A DNA stretch of 64,000 nucleotides, taken from Synchiropus splendidus. Lineage: Eukaryota; Chordata; Actinopteri; Syngnathiformes; Callionymidae. The notes beneath the pieces were generated by a model. That model was not told the DNA's origin. It saw only the letters and a list, made by a program, of their open reading frames with translations, and ran no database searches. The DNA is taken from positions 15,625,501 to 15,689,500 of the forward strand of contig NC_071345.1 in assembly GCF_027744825.2 (NCBI RefSeq), read 5' to 3'. This document shows, piece after piece, positions 36,601-46,800 of the stretch; position 1 is the stretch's first letter; the number at the start of each line of letters is the position of its first letter. A program made the translations under genes and the position numbers.

Positions 36601-37453
36601 GAAGCTCGGCATATTCTGATTTTGTCCTTGACCTGGATCTGGTGTTGTGTGTTTTCATATGGGATTTCAAAAACCAAGCTTCGCGAAACCGCCGCCCGCA
36701 AATCCGGCAGTTGTGGTCAAGAATGCCTGCATGTTTTTTCATGTGGGATTTGAGGAACCAGGCTTGAGAGAAGACTTGCCCGCACGTCTCACACGGAAAG
36801 GTCCCATCGTTCTGTGGCTGGATTGGGTCCGATTCGGCGACGGCCTCATCCTTCACAATGGGTTCGTCTTCTGCGTCGGCAGTGATGTGGACCTTTTCAA
36901 TATGGCTGAGCAACTGGTCTTCCCGCTGGGCTTCAAACCCACAGAGGCGGCAACAAAAAGGACGCTGGTCTCCGGCAGACTTCTCTCTTTTCATGCTCCT
37001 CACAGGCACTTTTCTGCGGGTCTCCTCTCCACTGTCTCCGCCAATCATCCTGTTGCAAGCCGAGCTACTTTTGGTCGGACTTGTTCCTCCATCGAGACCT
37101 TCCGAAACTTTCATCTCCACCTCATCAGCGCCTCCCTCATCGTCTTCATTGCTGTGGTAGGTGGAGAGTGTCCCCAATTTGTGACTCCGGATGTGAACTT
37201 TGAGGTTGCCTTTCTGAGAGGCCCTGTGGTCGCAGTAAGGACATTTGTACGGTCGCACACCTGTGTGTCGTCTCATGTGCTGCGACAAAGAACTGAGGAA
37301 AGGGAAGCTACGTCCGCAGATGTTGCAGTCAAACGACTCCTGCAGTTTTTCTTCTCCAACCGAGCCGTTTCCATGTTTGGCTTTGTCAGTGGCCAGCTTC
37401 TCCTTCTGGTTCTCCACCTCCATCATCTCCACACGCTCACCGGAACTCATCAT
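21499..37453 (-). CDS. znf516: Zinc finger protein 516, four coding exons
   Basis: This is a C2H2 transcription factor of the nucleus. In mammals ZNF516 recruits the CtBP/LSD1/CoREST complex and works with PRDM16 on the UCP1 promoter; this is family knowledge. The exons are 37453-35701, 33124-31922, 27526-27425 and 21692-21499. All three introns are phase 1, with clear CAG/GT donors and pyrimidine-AG acceptors. They join to 1083 residues, close to the mammalian length of about 1160. Fingers start at Cys 43, 71, 168, 221, 249, 309, 498, 591, 693, 998 and 1026. Diagnostic words are FPFLSSLSQHM, SPTKSSSACNR, SYQAWHLATKGKV, HYPEVLWMH, RTGPPPVLEGKECPPLP and DILSFLKNY. A CtBP-type motif PVDLC lies at 665-669 and a SUMO-type VKPE at 941-944. 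ZNF536 is the nearest alternative, but SPTKSSSACNR and YPEVLWMH point to ZNF516. Confidence 0.93.
22400..22770. other. Candidate conserved non-coding element (intronic)
   Basis: The segment is non-repetitive and non-coding. It contains CATCTAATTGGAGCC, GATTAATAAAGCCCAGGCGC, GGAAAACGATTAATAGACG, GAATTAAATTACGGCCC, TTTACATTGGCCGTC and CATCATTAATTCTCGC. The homeodomain and NFI-like words are dense, as in intronic enhancers. The call is by composition only. Confidence 0.35.
24560..24832 (-). repeat. Interspersed repeat, GGGMTGGGC-ended family, copy B
   Basis: On the minus strand this starts GGGCTGGGCCG with an A-run, continues through CACAATAAATACATTTTCATTC, and later has CAGAGATGAGCAATTTCA. Copy A at 850-1100 has the same motifs in the same order. 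The copies are strongly diverged, so the family is old. The class is unassigned. Confidence 0.5.
25915..26790. repeat. Purine-rich low-complexity stretch
   Basis: The plus strand is dominated by A and G for about 0.9 kb (GGAGGAGGCGGAGGGG, then GAAGTGGAAGGATGAGG and GAAAAGGATGAAGTGATG). It is therefore a pyrimidine-rich stretch of the znf516 transcript. It produces long Ser/Pro/Phe-rich spurious ORFs on the minus strand. Confidence 0.75.
27425..27526 (-). CDS. znf516: znf516 coding exon 3 (residues 986-1019)
   Basis: This 102-bp exon encodes MLRYMRQGQHF followed by finger 10 (Cys 998 and 1001, His 1014 and 1018), with the recognition region SQPSHLRTH. It is phase 1 at both ends, with acceptor TTTTCCTCTCGTGAACAG/GG and donor ACACAG/GTAAAT. 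It ends at HTG, and the next exon supplies ERPF, completing a canonical TGERPF linker. This is strong support for the splice. The size is a multiple of three, so the exon could be skipped in frame. Confidence 0.93.
28727..28755. repeat. (GTGA)n tetranucleotide run
   Basis: Seven tandem GTGA/GAGT units in an intron of znf516. Confidence 0.9.
28800..28995. other. Candidate conserved non-coding element (intronic)
   Basis: The segment contains GGCATCATTAGTATGTC, GTGTCATTATGAGCCGC, CATAAATTACAGGC and GGCAATTAAAACGCC. It is non-repetitive apart from a short CA patch. The call is by composition only. Confidence 0.25.
30386..30556. mobile_element. MITE, TIR family 2, copy 1
   Basis: One end reads TTTCATGAGACAGTGTA and the other AATACTGTTTCATGATC. 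Read inward, both give TCATGARACAGTRT, so the ends are inverted repeats of about 14 bp. The inside shares GGCACTGTCTGCTGTT and flanking words with 59315-59470. There is no ORF. A non-autonomous DNA transposon is likely. Confidence 0.6.
31922..33124 (-). CDS. znf516: znf516 coding exon 2 (residues 585-985)
   Basis: This 1203-bp exon (exactly 401 codons) is phase 1 at both ends. It begins DVKPYVCSQC and carries finger 8 (591-612, CX2C-X12-HX4H) and finger 9 (693-714, with HYPEVLWMH). Between them lies PVDLC at 665-669, a PxDLS-like CtBP-binding motif with Cys in place of Ser. A long disordered part rich in Ser, Pro and Arg follows. Near the end are VKPE at 941-944, fitting the SUMO consensus, and the conserved block DILSFLKNYTPHELAALYHRWG at 955-976. 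The donor CCAACAG/GTTTGC is weak. If the intron is retained, the protein would stop six codons later with LHSLL. Confidence 0.92.
33125..35700 (-). other. znf516 intron between coding exons 1 and 2
   Basis: A 2.6-kb phase-1 intron with donor CAG/GTGAGA and acceptor CCTCCTCTTGTAG/AT. The inside is AT-rich and unremarkable, with a poly-T patch near 34209. CCTCCACAAGGTGGCAG at 33572 is a small imperfect palindrome. Confidence 0.8.
35701..37453 (-). CDS. znf516: znf516 coding exon 1 (residues 1-584)
   Basis: This exon starts at tandem ATGs; the second (37450-37448) has A at -3 and may be the better start, and another Met pair follows at residues 10-11. It holds seven fingers. Residues 43-63 and 71-91 form a linked pair joined by TGVRPYK. 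The others are at 168-189, 221-241, 249-269, 309-329 and 498-518. Fingers 4 and 5 are near-repeats sharing AWFLKSHMK. The finger that ZNF516 and ZNF536 carry just before finger 3 is not present. Residues 450-490 are Ser/Arg-rich. The exon ends in GTGGCAG before GTGAGA. Reading on into the intron would add about 49 codons to a stop at 35552. The acceptor for this exon is probably at 37484/85 or 37505/06, so a short 5' UTR part belongs to it. Confidence 0.93.
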
Positions 37454-37790
37454 GCACAGTTTACCTGGATCTTGTACACCCCGCTAAAGTGAAACTACTG
37501 CTATCTACAGAGACACATTTAGAGATACCGTGTGTAGTCAACAATCTGGTCGAATTAAATTATTGTAGCATCCACAGAGATTAATGCAGCCGCTGTCCAG
37601 TCACCGTAAACAACACTGGTCCATCTTCATTGTGGTCCCACACAGCTTAAATGAATCATATTCATTGTTTTGGACGCAGATGTATGTGCTCCTCATTCCA
37701 TCTTTGAGTACGTCCCACAAGGTTTGTCCACCTGAGGAGATACAGAAAGAAGTACTGTTAGTTCATTGAAACCCGACATCATTTTTAAGG
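37454..37790 (-). other. Sequence just upstream of the znf516 start codon
   Basis: On the minus strand two possible acceptors precede the start: TGTGTCTCTGTAG (exon from 37504) and TTTCACTTTAG (exon from 37483). One of them should begin the exon that carries the ATG, since the ZNF516 family has non-coding 5' exons. A donor-like CCAGGTAAAC lies 11 bases before the ATG. No upstream exon could be placed. Confidence 0.4.
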
Positions 37791-37917
37791 ACACAGCGCC
37801 ACCTACTGACTTCTAAAAATTGAATGAGGTAGTCAAGTAGACAGCCAGGGATGGAATTAAAATTTTTGACCCTTATTTACCATTTACTGCCACAGTGTTG
37901 AGTTGCATTAATAACTA

Positions 37918-38160
37918 ACAGCAGCTTAAAAAAATGTATTCAATGTCTGGCCCCGCAGCACGTGACATCCCAGCAACACGTACAACAGTTTCGGCAGCAC
38001 AGTATCTCAGCATCTCACTCTCACCCAGCGATCTACCACTACAGTAGCACCTATAACCCTCGCGTCGGCCATTTTGAATGGCATTCGACTTACGTCCAAT
38101 CTGACTTACGACCGGTTGGTAGGAACCGATCCCGGTTGTAAGTCGGATGTTACTTGTATT
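37918..38160 (-). mobile_element. MITE, TIR family 1, copy 3
   Basis: On the minus strand this starts AAGTAACATCCGACTTAC and follows copy 1 through the hairpin (38100-38147), GAATGCCATTCAAAATGGCC, GTAGTGGTAGATCGC and GTGAGATGCTGAGATACTG, ending near CATTGAATAC. The right inverted repeat of copy 1 is not seen here. The hairpin arms pair over about 16 bp with two mismatches. Confidence 0.75.
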
Positions 38161-38164
38161 TAAG

Positions 38165-38340
38165 GCTTGGGTCTCAACTGATCCACAGTTTCGGACCCCG
38201 GTTTTTGTTCCAACCAAAGACACACACATTGGTGAGCTGAAACAAGCAAAACCAGACTGCCAATCTGATGACAATGTCTTCAAACACTTCAGGCCCTGTA
38301 AGCACCAGTTTGACACCCCTGATATAAAGTATCATGTCCT
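38165..38340. mobile_element. hAT-like non-autonomous transposon remnant
   Basis: The words GGACCCCGGTTTTTGTTCC and CACCAGTTTGACACCCCTG are typical of a common short fish repeat with hAT-like ends. It directly abuts the left end of MITE copy 3. The class is assigned from remembered wording only. Confidence 0.4.
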
Positions 38341-39274
38341 ACAAGCATTGCTGTTTGACAGCCTATGCTATAAATACACACGTCTAGAATGAACCAGGAA
38401 ACTTAAAGGAAAAAAGTCTCTCTTCTGTCAGGAAGCAGAGCATGTGGTGAGCACCACTATTATAGACTGTCCAATAAATCTGCATTTTGTTTGGCACGCG
38501 ACTTCGTTCCCACCCCTTGCGTGAGTTTTACGGGTTTTTCTAGTTACTAAAGGCTAACACAGCTTCAGTCACTCAGATCAGATTGAACATATGTGAATTG
38601 GCCCCCAACATCGCGCCCAGTAAATAGTGCACACTTGCATGTGTGAGTGGTGGAGGGCTTGATGCTGCCTCTCCGCCGCGGCTGAGTCAACACTTTGCAG
38701 GAGCATAGTGGCCGGGGGCAAACGTGTTCACGTCAGCAAGATCAGCAGTGCCACAACTAAATCTCTCCACTCCCCGCTCCAATAGTGGCCTCATACGCTC
38801 GCCTCAACTGACACTATCACATGACAGGGATCTTAAGTACACAACAGGAAGTGGCTCTTCAGACAGCTTCCTTTGCTCTATTTCTCAAAACCCAACTGTG
38901 ACGCTCAGGTGATTGACGGTTAGCAGGATCCATGAACGTGTTCCTCCTCTGCATAGAAATCTCTTCCACTCTCCAGGATTTAAAGAGTACCAGTGATGCT
39001 TGAAATACAAATGAAAAAATGAGTGTCAGTGTTATTACAGGCTATTATATAAAGTGTCAAAGACGGGAGAGTAAGTGTAAGGCTGTAATTTTAAATGAAT
39101 AATTGTTCGTAATCACAAGTGTATGACATAAAGCGGGAGGTCTGTCGCTGAAGAGCGATCATAAATCTTCATTGCCAGCTTTCCATTGTGTCTACATTTA
39201 TATTATGATCTTTTATCCTGAATCAGTCTTTCATGTTCAAGCCAGAAGAAGCTGCGACATTTCTATAGAGCTAC
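38341..39274. other. Gene-free DNA, nothing recognised
   Basis: Mixed composition, short ORFs only, and no repeat or exon identified. Confidence 0.4.
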
Positions 39275-39380
39275 CGTAATTATTGGACTACCAAGTCGCA
39301 CCAGTCAAAAATACATCAGGAAGAAGGAAAAAAAACGTCACATTTTCAGGGCACATCTATTTTACGTAGTTGGTTTCATG
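39275..39380. repeat. Interspersed repeat candidate (ATTATTGGACTAC family)
   Basis: The words ACCGTAATTATTGGACTACC, AAGTCGCACCAGTCAAAAATAC and ATCAGGAAGAAGGAAAAAAA match a vertebrate interspersed repeat that I remember as a DNA transposon. The element may continue to about 39760. There is no second copy in the window. Confidence 0.4.
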
Positions 39381-41380
39381 AAGCGGTAACACCACAGACG
39401 TCCTCCCGATGTGACGCGTAATGGAATGTAGCCAAGCAGTGAGCTGAGAAACAAGGACGCAAAGTGGGTAGTTTAAGACATTGTTTGAGATGAGAGTGAA
39501 GATGCTGGCTTTTCATCTTGGGAAGTAAATAAATATTGCTGATCTGTAGCCGCTCTCACTTCTCCCGTCAGGTAAATGGGCTGTACATGTGAGGTTCCAC
39601 ATGAGCCGCAGTAGTGTTCCTGCCATTTTGTCAGTATGATGTTGTGGTGCGACAGAATCAGAAGATTATCGAAGAGCATAAAGTAATGTTTACTCTGTTC
39701 GTTCACTGAGAAATAACATTTAAGAACATGTGAAATATGTTTCAACATATACAATTCGCAGTCTAGGTCACAGTTTTAGAGACACTCCAAAAAATGAATG
39801 AGATTTAATATTTATGCCTATTAAGGAATATAAAAGATAATATAAAAAAAAAACAGCTGTAACAAATGTCAATGCATTTAAGGAGTTAGTAGTAGTCAAA
39901 ATGTATTCCAATCACAAAGACGAGCTAGCTTTGATTGATGCATGCAAATGGAGACATAACTTGTTTCTGTAATATTTGGTTATAAGTGACTCTCTTTCAA
40001 GCTGGCAAAAGAACAAGCTAGACCACATCTTTGTGAGTTTTGTGCTTCTTTTTTGAGTGTTCATATCAGCTGATAGCAGATCTAGACTTTAAGTTAGCTG
40101 CTATCTCTTCTCGCCAAGATTAAAATGCTAATGCATGTCTTGACAGATGTAGACTTTTTAAGTTTTATTATTATTTATTTTTAAGTTTTATTATTATTAA
40201 CATAAGGTCAAGTACAACATAAAATATTTTTGATGATAAAAACCCCACGGGAGTGTCTTGAGTCATACATTGGCTTCATTTAATGGATAATTTTGCTGTT
40301 CCTATTTTTTGTTTGTTTGTTTATTTCTTTGTTTGTTTGTCATTACCATTAACCACACCGTTACTCGGATGATTCAGACCAACATCAAACTGTCCGCTAA
40401 CAAATCTTATGAATAGACATCTGCTTCTTAAAAAGGCGAAAACACAGAGTGACCACACATTGTATGGACTCCAAGCAAATCAATACGTTCACATGGACTC
40501 ATTTAATATTGATATATTCCTCTTGTCCAGGAAAGTAATCACATCCACGCTTACACTGATTTAAAATAAGCGTACGAAGCAGAGGCAAATGCTTGAAAAT
40601 AAAACACAGCTAAATGCTAATATGACTGACAAATGCACATTTCTATAAACAAGCTGACTTTGCTATGTTTGTAAACCTTTGACCCTATAAATGCTCAATC
40701 CCAGTTAGGGACTATAAAGAGAAAAAAATCTCCTTAAATTTTATGAAAATAAATAAATCTCGACTGGAGATTCTCTACTGGCTATATAATAAAATGCAGT
40801 ATTTAACGAAAGTCAGGGGATAACTCACAAATACATTTGCAAAAATGGACATTTAAATTGAATTGAATTAGACAAAAAAAAAATCAATGTTGCCTTCTGT
40901 TCTATCATAGTCAGACTGAGAATCACGTTTAGCTCAAGGTGTCATAACATTCAATCCAAAGGTGATTCTAAGATAAAAAGCAAAGCTATTCTCGCCTCGT
41001 CCTCTGCTTCCTCCATCTGTTCCGTCTGCTCTCTGTCTGTCTAATGTTTCTCATTAATACTCTGTTTTGCTCGGATCCTGTGTTAAAAAAAAGGAGGGAT
41101 AATGGTCTTACATTGTTGATTTGGGGTCGGAGGAGTGTGGGGGTTGCAACAGTCAGCCTGTGGTCTAACGGAGAGTCACATGTGCAAATTGAAATGTAAT
41201 GAGATTAGCGACCAGAAGGGAAATAATGTGAGCTTCTTGCCGAACAGGCTAAGGGGGAAATATGACAAATTGGTTTAAGGATCCAGAAACAGAGAGAGAG
41301 AGTCTTTACAGAGACACTAGTCTGGGGGGTTTGCAAAAAAAAAGTGGTTCCTTGGACCATCAATCACCACCCTGTTTGTA
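39381..41380. other. AT-rich gene-free DNA
   Basis: TTATT and TTTG runs (40160-40200, 40305-40345), an AG run at 41291-41301, and no exon. The part at about 41150-41280 is less AT-rich, and I could not classify it. Confidence 0.4.
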
Positions 41381-41439
41381 AACCTCCACTGAGTGGATCA
41401 TGAAATGAAAGTTACATACACAGATCCACAACTCAGCAG

Positions 41440-41640
41440 CAGCTCATTGCATAACCATTGTTTACTTCCCAAGAAAGTAATTAAATCTGCAAAAACCTAA
41501 TGTTCCATTAAATCGTTCGTGGAAAATCACTTCTGCCTCTGACACGATTTTCTTCATAGCAATGATTTCATTTCACATTCTATTAATGGAAACGTGGGTC
41601 ACTGGGAAAGAGAGGCTACACTTCAGTGTAACGTCAACTG
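41440..41640. other. Candidate conserved non-coding element
   Basis: The segment contains GCTCATTGCATAACCATTG, GAAAGTAATTAAATCTGC, GTTCCATTAAATCG, AGCAATGATTTCATTTC and TTCTATTAATGG. It has no ORF and is not repetitive. The call is by composition only. Confidence 0.25.
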
Positions 41641-43650
41641 TTAGTTTTTCACTGTAACACAAAAACAAACCTTTTTTCTCTCTCTTTCTTGTATTCTCAG
41701 CATGAGGCTCGAAGCGGCTGAGGAGCAACAAGAGGAAATCCGCTCTTGTTTTCCCATCGATTCAGATGTTTCACGTTTCACAAGAGCAGACTTGGATACT
41801 TCCGTTTAGCAAGATTACAAATGGTTGACATCTGGAGATGGAAACCTGCAGCTGTGAGTTCAATTATTTACTCATTACCGCAGACATGAAGTTGTTAGTC
41901 GAGTGCGTGAGGAAACAAAAGAGGCACGAGGCTCACTAACTTCACTTGTAAGAAAAACAGAGACACTATGATGTGTTTTCTGAGTAGAAATCTTTAAACT
42001 GTATCATATTTTTGACCACGGATTATCAATGGAATATTGTTTAGGACACTCAAAGTGGCTACAGCTCACTCATGCTTGGAGGTTTTCCCTTACTCAGAAC
42101 AAATACCAACACTTTTTTTCCTTGAAATTGCGTGAAACTGTGAGCCATTTTTTCAATACTCACTCCACCCTGAGGGGCCAGTATGCGCATAATTGTTCAC
42201 GTTCCACGACAAAGAGAACCATCCTTTGTGCACCCTCGTGTATGCGGTCCAGCCGATTTCCGATTAGATAACTCCTCACCAAGTTGAGTCGAGTAAGTTA
42301 TGTCACTAGTTATGTTGCCGTCTCGTGTCACATTGCCTCAGGAAAATGTCACACCCTGCTGTGCTTCAGATTGGCAGAGAAATCCAGGACTGAATCCAGC
42401 TACATCAACAATGGAGGCACATCTCTTCCTGTACGATATCAATCCCAGCAATTCTGGGACACCAAGACAATCCAAAGAAAATGATGGTATTGTCCAGCTC
42501 TAAGTTCAGTTTGAGTGAAAAGTCCAAGGTTCTCAGTGATAATTTAGAGGTATTTATTTTAAATTAATGTATGGGCTCAAATATTGATAGCAAATCAGAG
42601 CTCCAAAGAAACGGCCCTAAAAGAGTTACCAGTGTCCCTTTAACTGACAGGTAAGACGCCCAAAACCAGGACAGTCTTAAGAAAATATTAAAGTTGGAAC
42701 CTGCCACCATTTATCCAAGATGCCCTGCTGCCGTGACAACCAAGGTGCAATTTGACACTGGTAAAGCACCGACTCGCCGTTCCTGTCGCTCACTGATAAT
42801 CGCTGTAAGGCATCCTCGTGTTTAAACATCCTTCAACTGAGATGGGATCCTTTCCCGCAGCAAAGAGACAAGTGTTTGATGGAGAAGTCCACTGCAGTCA
42901 AAAACAGAGCCAACCTTCTGTTGAAATACACACACGGGCGTACACACGCCGCGTCACGAAAGGGAGAAACAGAGGGGGCTTTTAATGTTGTCCACACTTC
43001 TTTAGAAAGTCTATATGAGCACACTGTGTCACACAGCCAGTACAGAAGCTTCCTCGCACAGACGTCCACAGTTTCACGGACATCACTTTGCGAGAAGTGC
43101 AGTTACTCATAAAGCGGAGACATTCACTGCCCAGTCTGACAAAAACAATGGCGTGATCTCTCAAAAGTACACACATATACAGCGTGGAGGCAGTGTTTTC
43201 TCAGACCAATCAATAATCCATTATGAACAAACTGCTCTTCACCTCCCACCCTGCTCCAAAACAGCAGACAAAGAGGTCTGCTGTGAGCTTCATAAAGAAG
43301 AGAGGGTCGGGGGGTAAAGCACAGCTGGATGCACACACACAACCAAACACACACCTAGGGGCTGTTTGCAAAATGCACGAGATTAAAGACAGTTAAGGAG
43401 AACAGAGGAGGAGAAAGAAAACTACCAAATGCTCTTGGTTGATAGTTAGGTGGGGGAAAAATCTTTATGTCCAATAGTGTGACTGAGTCAAACATCGTGT
43501 CATGCACTTCCAAGTTAGTCATGTAGGTATTTTTAAACTGTTGTCAGAACAATCAGAACAGTGTGAATGGAAAGCAACAGAGGTATTAGTTCATGGTGAG
43601 TGTCCTGGCATTTTTCATGTAGTGTTTTGTGAGATTGATCTCATGTTCAG
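41641..43650. other. Gene-free DNA, nothing recognised
   Basis: ORFs reach about 100 codons at most, on both strands, without domains. A CA-rich patch lies at 43320-43350. Confidence 0.4.
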
Positions 43651-43664
43651 CTATGTCTCCCTAC

Positions 43665-43885
43665 GCCTGCCCCGTACAAACGTTCGGGCGATGGCGCGCT
43701 GCACTAGTGAGTTACGCTCTTAAGTTCTATATCATATGTGCTCCGGCCTATGACAGCCTTCACTATTGGTCAGTCTCAGGCAGAGCACAGTGCCTTTAGG
43801 TGGATTAACTCACACCTAAGGCTGATAGAGGGCGGAGCGCATATTCATAGAACTGCGGTTACATTTGGTAACCAGAACGTCTGTC
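43665..43885. repeat. Interspersed repeat candidate (GGTTACATTTGGTAACC)
   Basis: The stretch ends with AGAACTGCGGTTACATTTGGTAACCAGAACG, whose core GGTTAC-ATTTG-GTAACC is an inverted repeat. This wording recurs in many teleost genomes, as far as I remember. Only one copy is in the window, so class and borders are open. Confidence 0.4.
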
Positions 43886-46800
43886 TATTATACTCAGGAG
43901 CTTTGGTGATAATATTTACGGGCAAATATGAGTGTTCATCTCAACAGGGTTGGAGTGACTATGATGCAGCAAAAGCCACAGAGTGAAGGGGTAAAAGGAG
44001 ACTCAAAGGGTGAGACTCCCAGAATTACACTATGTTTACGTTGACATTGATGCAATTCTACGGCAACTCCAGTCTTGTGTAGCACAGTGGTCACACTTTT
44101 TTTTTTGTCTCAATAGAGAAAGCATCAGGTGTTTTCACCTCAATAAGGTCTGAGGTTGACATTCGAAATTTTTAAGTTTAGGTCCAGTATCCATTTTGCA
44201 GTTCTCTCACAGCAGGTCATGCTCATAAGCAGAAAAAGCAGTGGGGGGCTTTGAGGCATTGTTGGGGTCTCCGATTCTCATCCTATCCCTAGTTCCATCC
44301 CTGCCCCCCCTCACCCTTAAAGCCCAGCCAGAACAATGGTGGGGGTCTGTGCTGTCTGTCCCTTGGAAAAAACACACCCCCTCTGACAAATAGGGCTGAG
44401 ATGGGATTCAGGCTGCGTGAGAAGCAGAACTGGGAGAGGAAAAAAAAGAGTCCACTGGGTGTGTGTGTAGGAAGAAGCAGGTGTTTGGGTCAATACTGTC
44501 ATGTTACATTTCGGTAACTGCTCCATGCTAGAAGGATTACTGGATGGGCCCAGAGGAAGAGGCTATCGTCCCCAACATTGTTTTGGGAATGTTTGATACC
44601 AAGCACCTGGCAACCAGTCCAGATCTCTCCGGTGTCAAGACTGATGAGTGTTATAAGAAATCCATATGAACCTCTCCTCAGTAGAAACAGGAAGATGATG
44701 CAAAATTCCTTGAACGGATTGAACCACTTATTGCTCCTGGAACCATCAATAGTTTTTGGTGATTTATACGTCTGTGAATCGAACCCCACCCCTTTCCTTC
44801 GTCTACGCCTGTTTTTCTCACACTACTTGTTAACCCCTGGGTGTTCCGGTCCCAAGAGAACCCTCACCCCCGCCCCTGCCGGCAGAACATCAGCATTCCT
44901 CCCCTCACTCACTATGGGTTTACAAAGTTATCAATTAATACAACTGTGGGGCAAAACATCTTTAAAAAGGCAGACTGCAAAGTTTTCAAAATGAGTTTTC
45001 AGACGACTGAGCTTCTCAAGGTCCAAACGCCCTGTGGAGAGAACTCATCTAGGCCCCTTGCATGCAAGTTGGGGTCATGATCAGAAAACTAGCACTTGCT
45101 AAAACCAGATCTTTGTGTTTTGGCGGAGCTTCTTCACCAACAGGGAAGAACAGTACAGAAAATTCATGCCTGAAGGCTTATGACCCCCCAAAATCTCAGT
45201 GTATAGGGTCAAAATCACAGTGTTGGGGGTCCATATCCTGCTAATGCACAAGGGAGAACCCTGGGGTAAACTTCTAAATCTGAGTGGATAAATTATCCCT
45301 TCAACTGCTCAGTTTTATTGTGATTAAAAAGTCAAAAAAATGTCGACAGCATATCGAGGCAGTTACGTGTTTTTGCCTGTATGCATAGGCACACAGGAGA
45401 CACATATTTGAGCAGTGTGGACTCTGACATTTACTGCCAGGTCAGGATGAGCAAACTCATATGGCATATAAGGTCTACTGCAGTCTTGCTGTGACCTCTT
45501 TTTAGTATTCATTTGCATTGGTAAACTCTTTATCCTGTAACATCTTCAGCTCATTTTTCAGTCGTAAAAATGTTACAATAGTGCATTACAATATTCATGT
45601 AAGCACTCTTCCATTGTACCTCTCCAGAACACTTCAATTGTTCTGACATTATTTAGAATATGACTGTGACTATGTTGTTTTTCAAGTAGTAATCTTTTGC
45701 TGTATGACTGTTGGAGGAGAGAGAAAGTGTCAGTTTGGTTTGCTATGGTTGATTCAAATCCACACCAAAACGCTTCCTGATGATTCACTGTTCTCTGGAA
45801 AGCTTCCCCTCTGCTTCCGTGCTTCACTTCTGTGCTCCTTCTTCTGCCTGAGATCTCCAAAACAACTGCAACTGAACCTACATCTGTCTCTCTGATGGGT
45901 AATTACGCCGCTGACCTCAAAGCTGCCCACCAGTCGTTCACACTTTCTGATGTCGCCCTTTTATTTCCCCACTCATTTGAGCCGGATTGCAGTGGTGTCC
46001 AGACGCAGTCTCTCACACACTGAACTAGCGGGATGGAGGACATTTATCAGCAGGAAAAATAATGTCATTTTTGTGTTGGCTTTTATAACATGAACTGGAA
46101 CCGACAGAAGATAAACCCACCCATTATTACACACGCCATGGATAGATAAACAAGATTTCTGCAAAGGCAAAGGTGTGTTCCGTCAATTTCTTTGTTATTT
46201 TCTTGGAGTTTTGTTTATTTCAACCTTCATAGGTAGTTTAAAAGCACACCTTTTCTCATCCTAAAGTACAAAAACTAGTCATCACCGCCTCACAGCATAT
46301 ATATAGATTTCGGGTAAGGCCATCTCAGAATGAATGAGTGCCCTTTGCACCGTCCATTCAGATCAGTTTACTGGGTCCACTGTTATATATGAAGCAAGTG
46401 AATGCGTTACACAACGGCCGACACCATGTAAACAAAAGGTCCTTGGTTTAAACATTATGAAAGGAAAATTGAAGTTCCTTTGTTTCTGTCCGCCTGGAAC
46501 AAAAAAAAAGAAACATTCATAGATCTTTTAAATCGGTATGGTATTACGGTTCGGACTGCCTCTTCACATTTTCAAAGCTTTGTCATTGGAACACTGATTA
46601 TATTATTAATGTAAGCCTCCATCACTTCTGTCTATTTATCTGTTTATTTCATGAATGATTGACCGTGTTTACATGCAGAGAATAGTCAGACAAAAGCTCC
46701 TTTAAGCCCATGAGTTTGTCATAGAGTGTATCGAAATATTGGACAATGTCTCACTCAATAAGATAAAACTTTCCTTTATATTGCTAGAATAAACAATAAA

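Noticed and set aside
36647..37492. 281-codon plus-strand ORF opposite znf516 exon 1
   Set aside because: It is the antisense shadow of the zinc-finger coding exon; it has no domain of its own.
44770..44795. Possible tRNA B-box-like word near AATCGAACCCCACCCC
   Set aside because: No A box at the right distance and no cloverleaf could be drawn; no tRNA or tRNA-derived SINE is supported.
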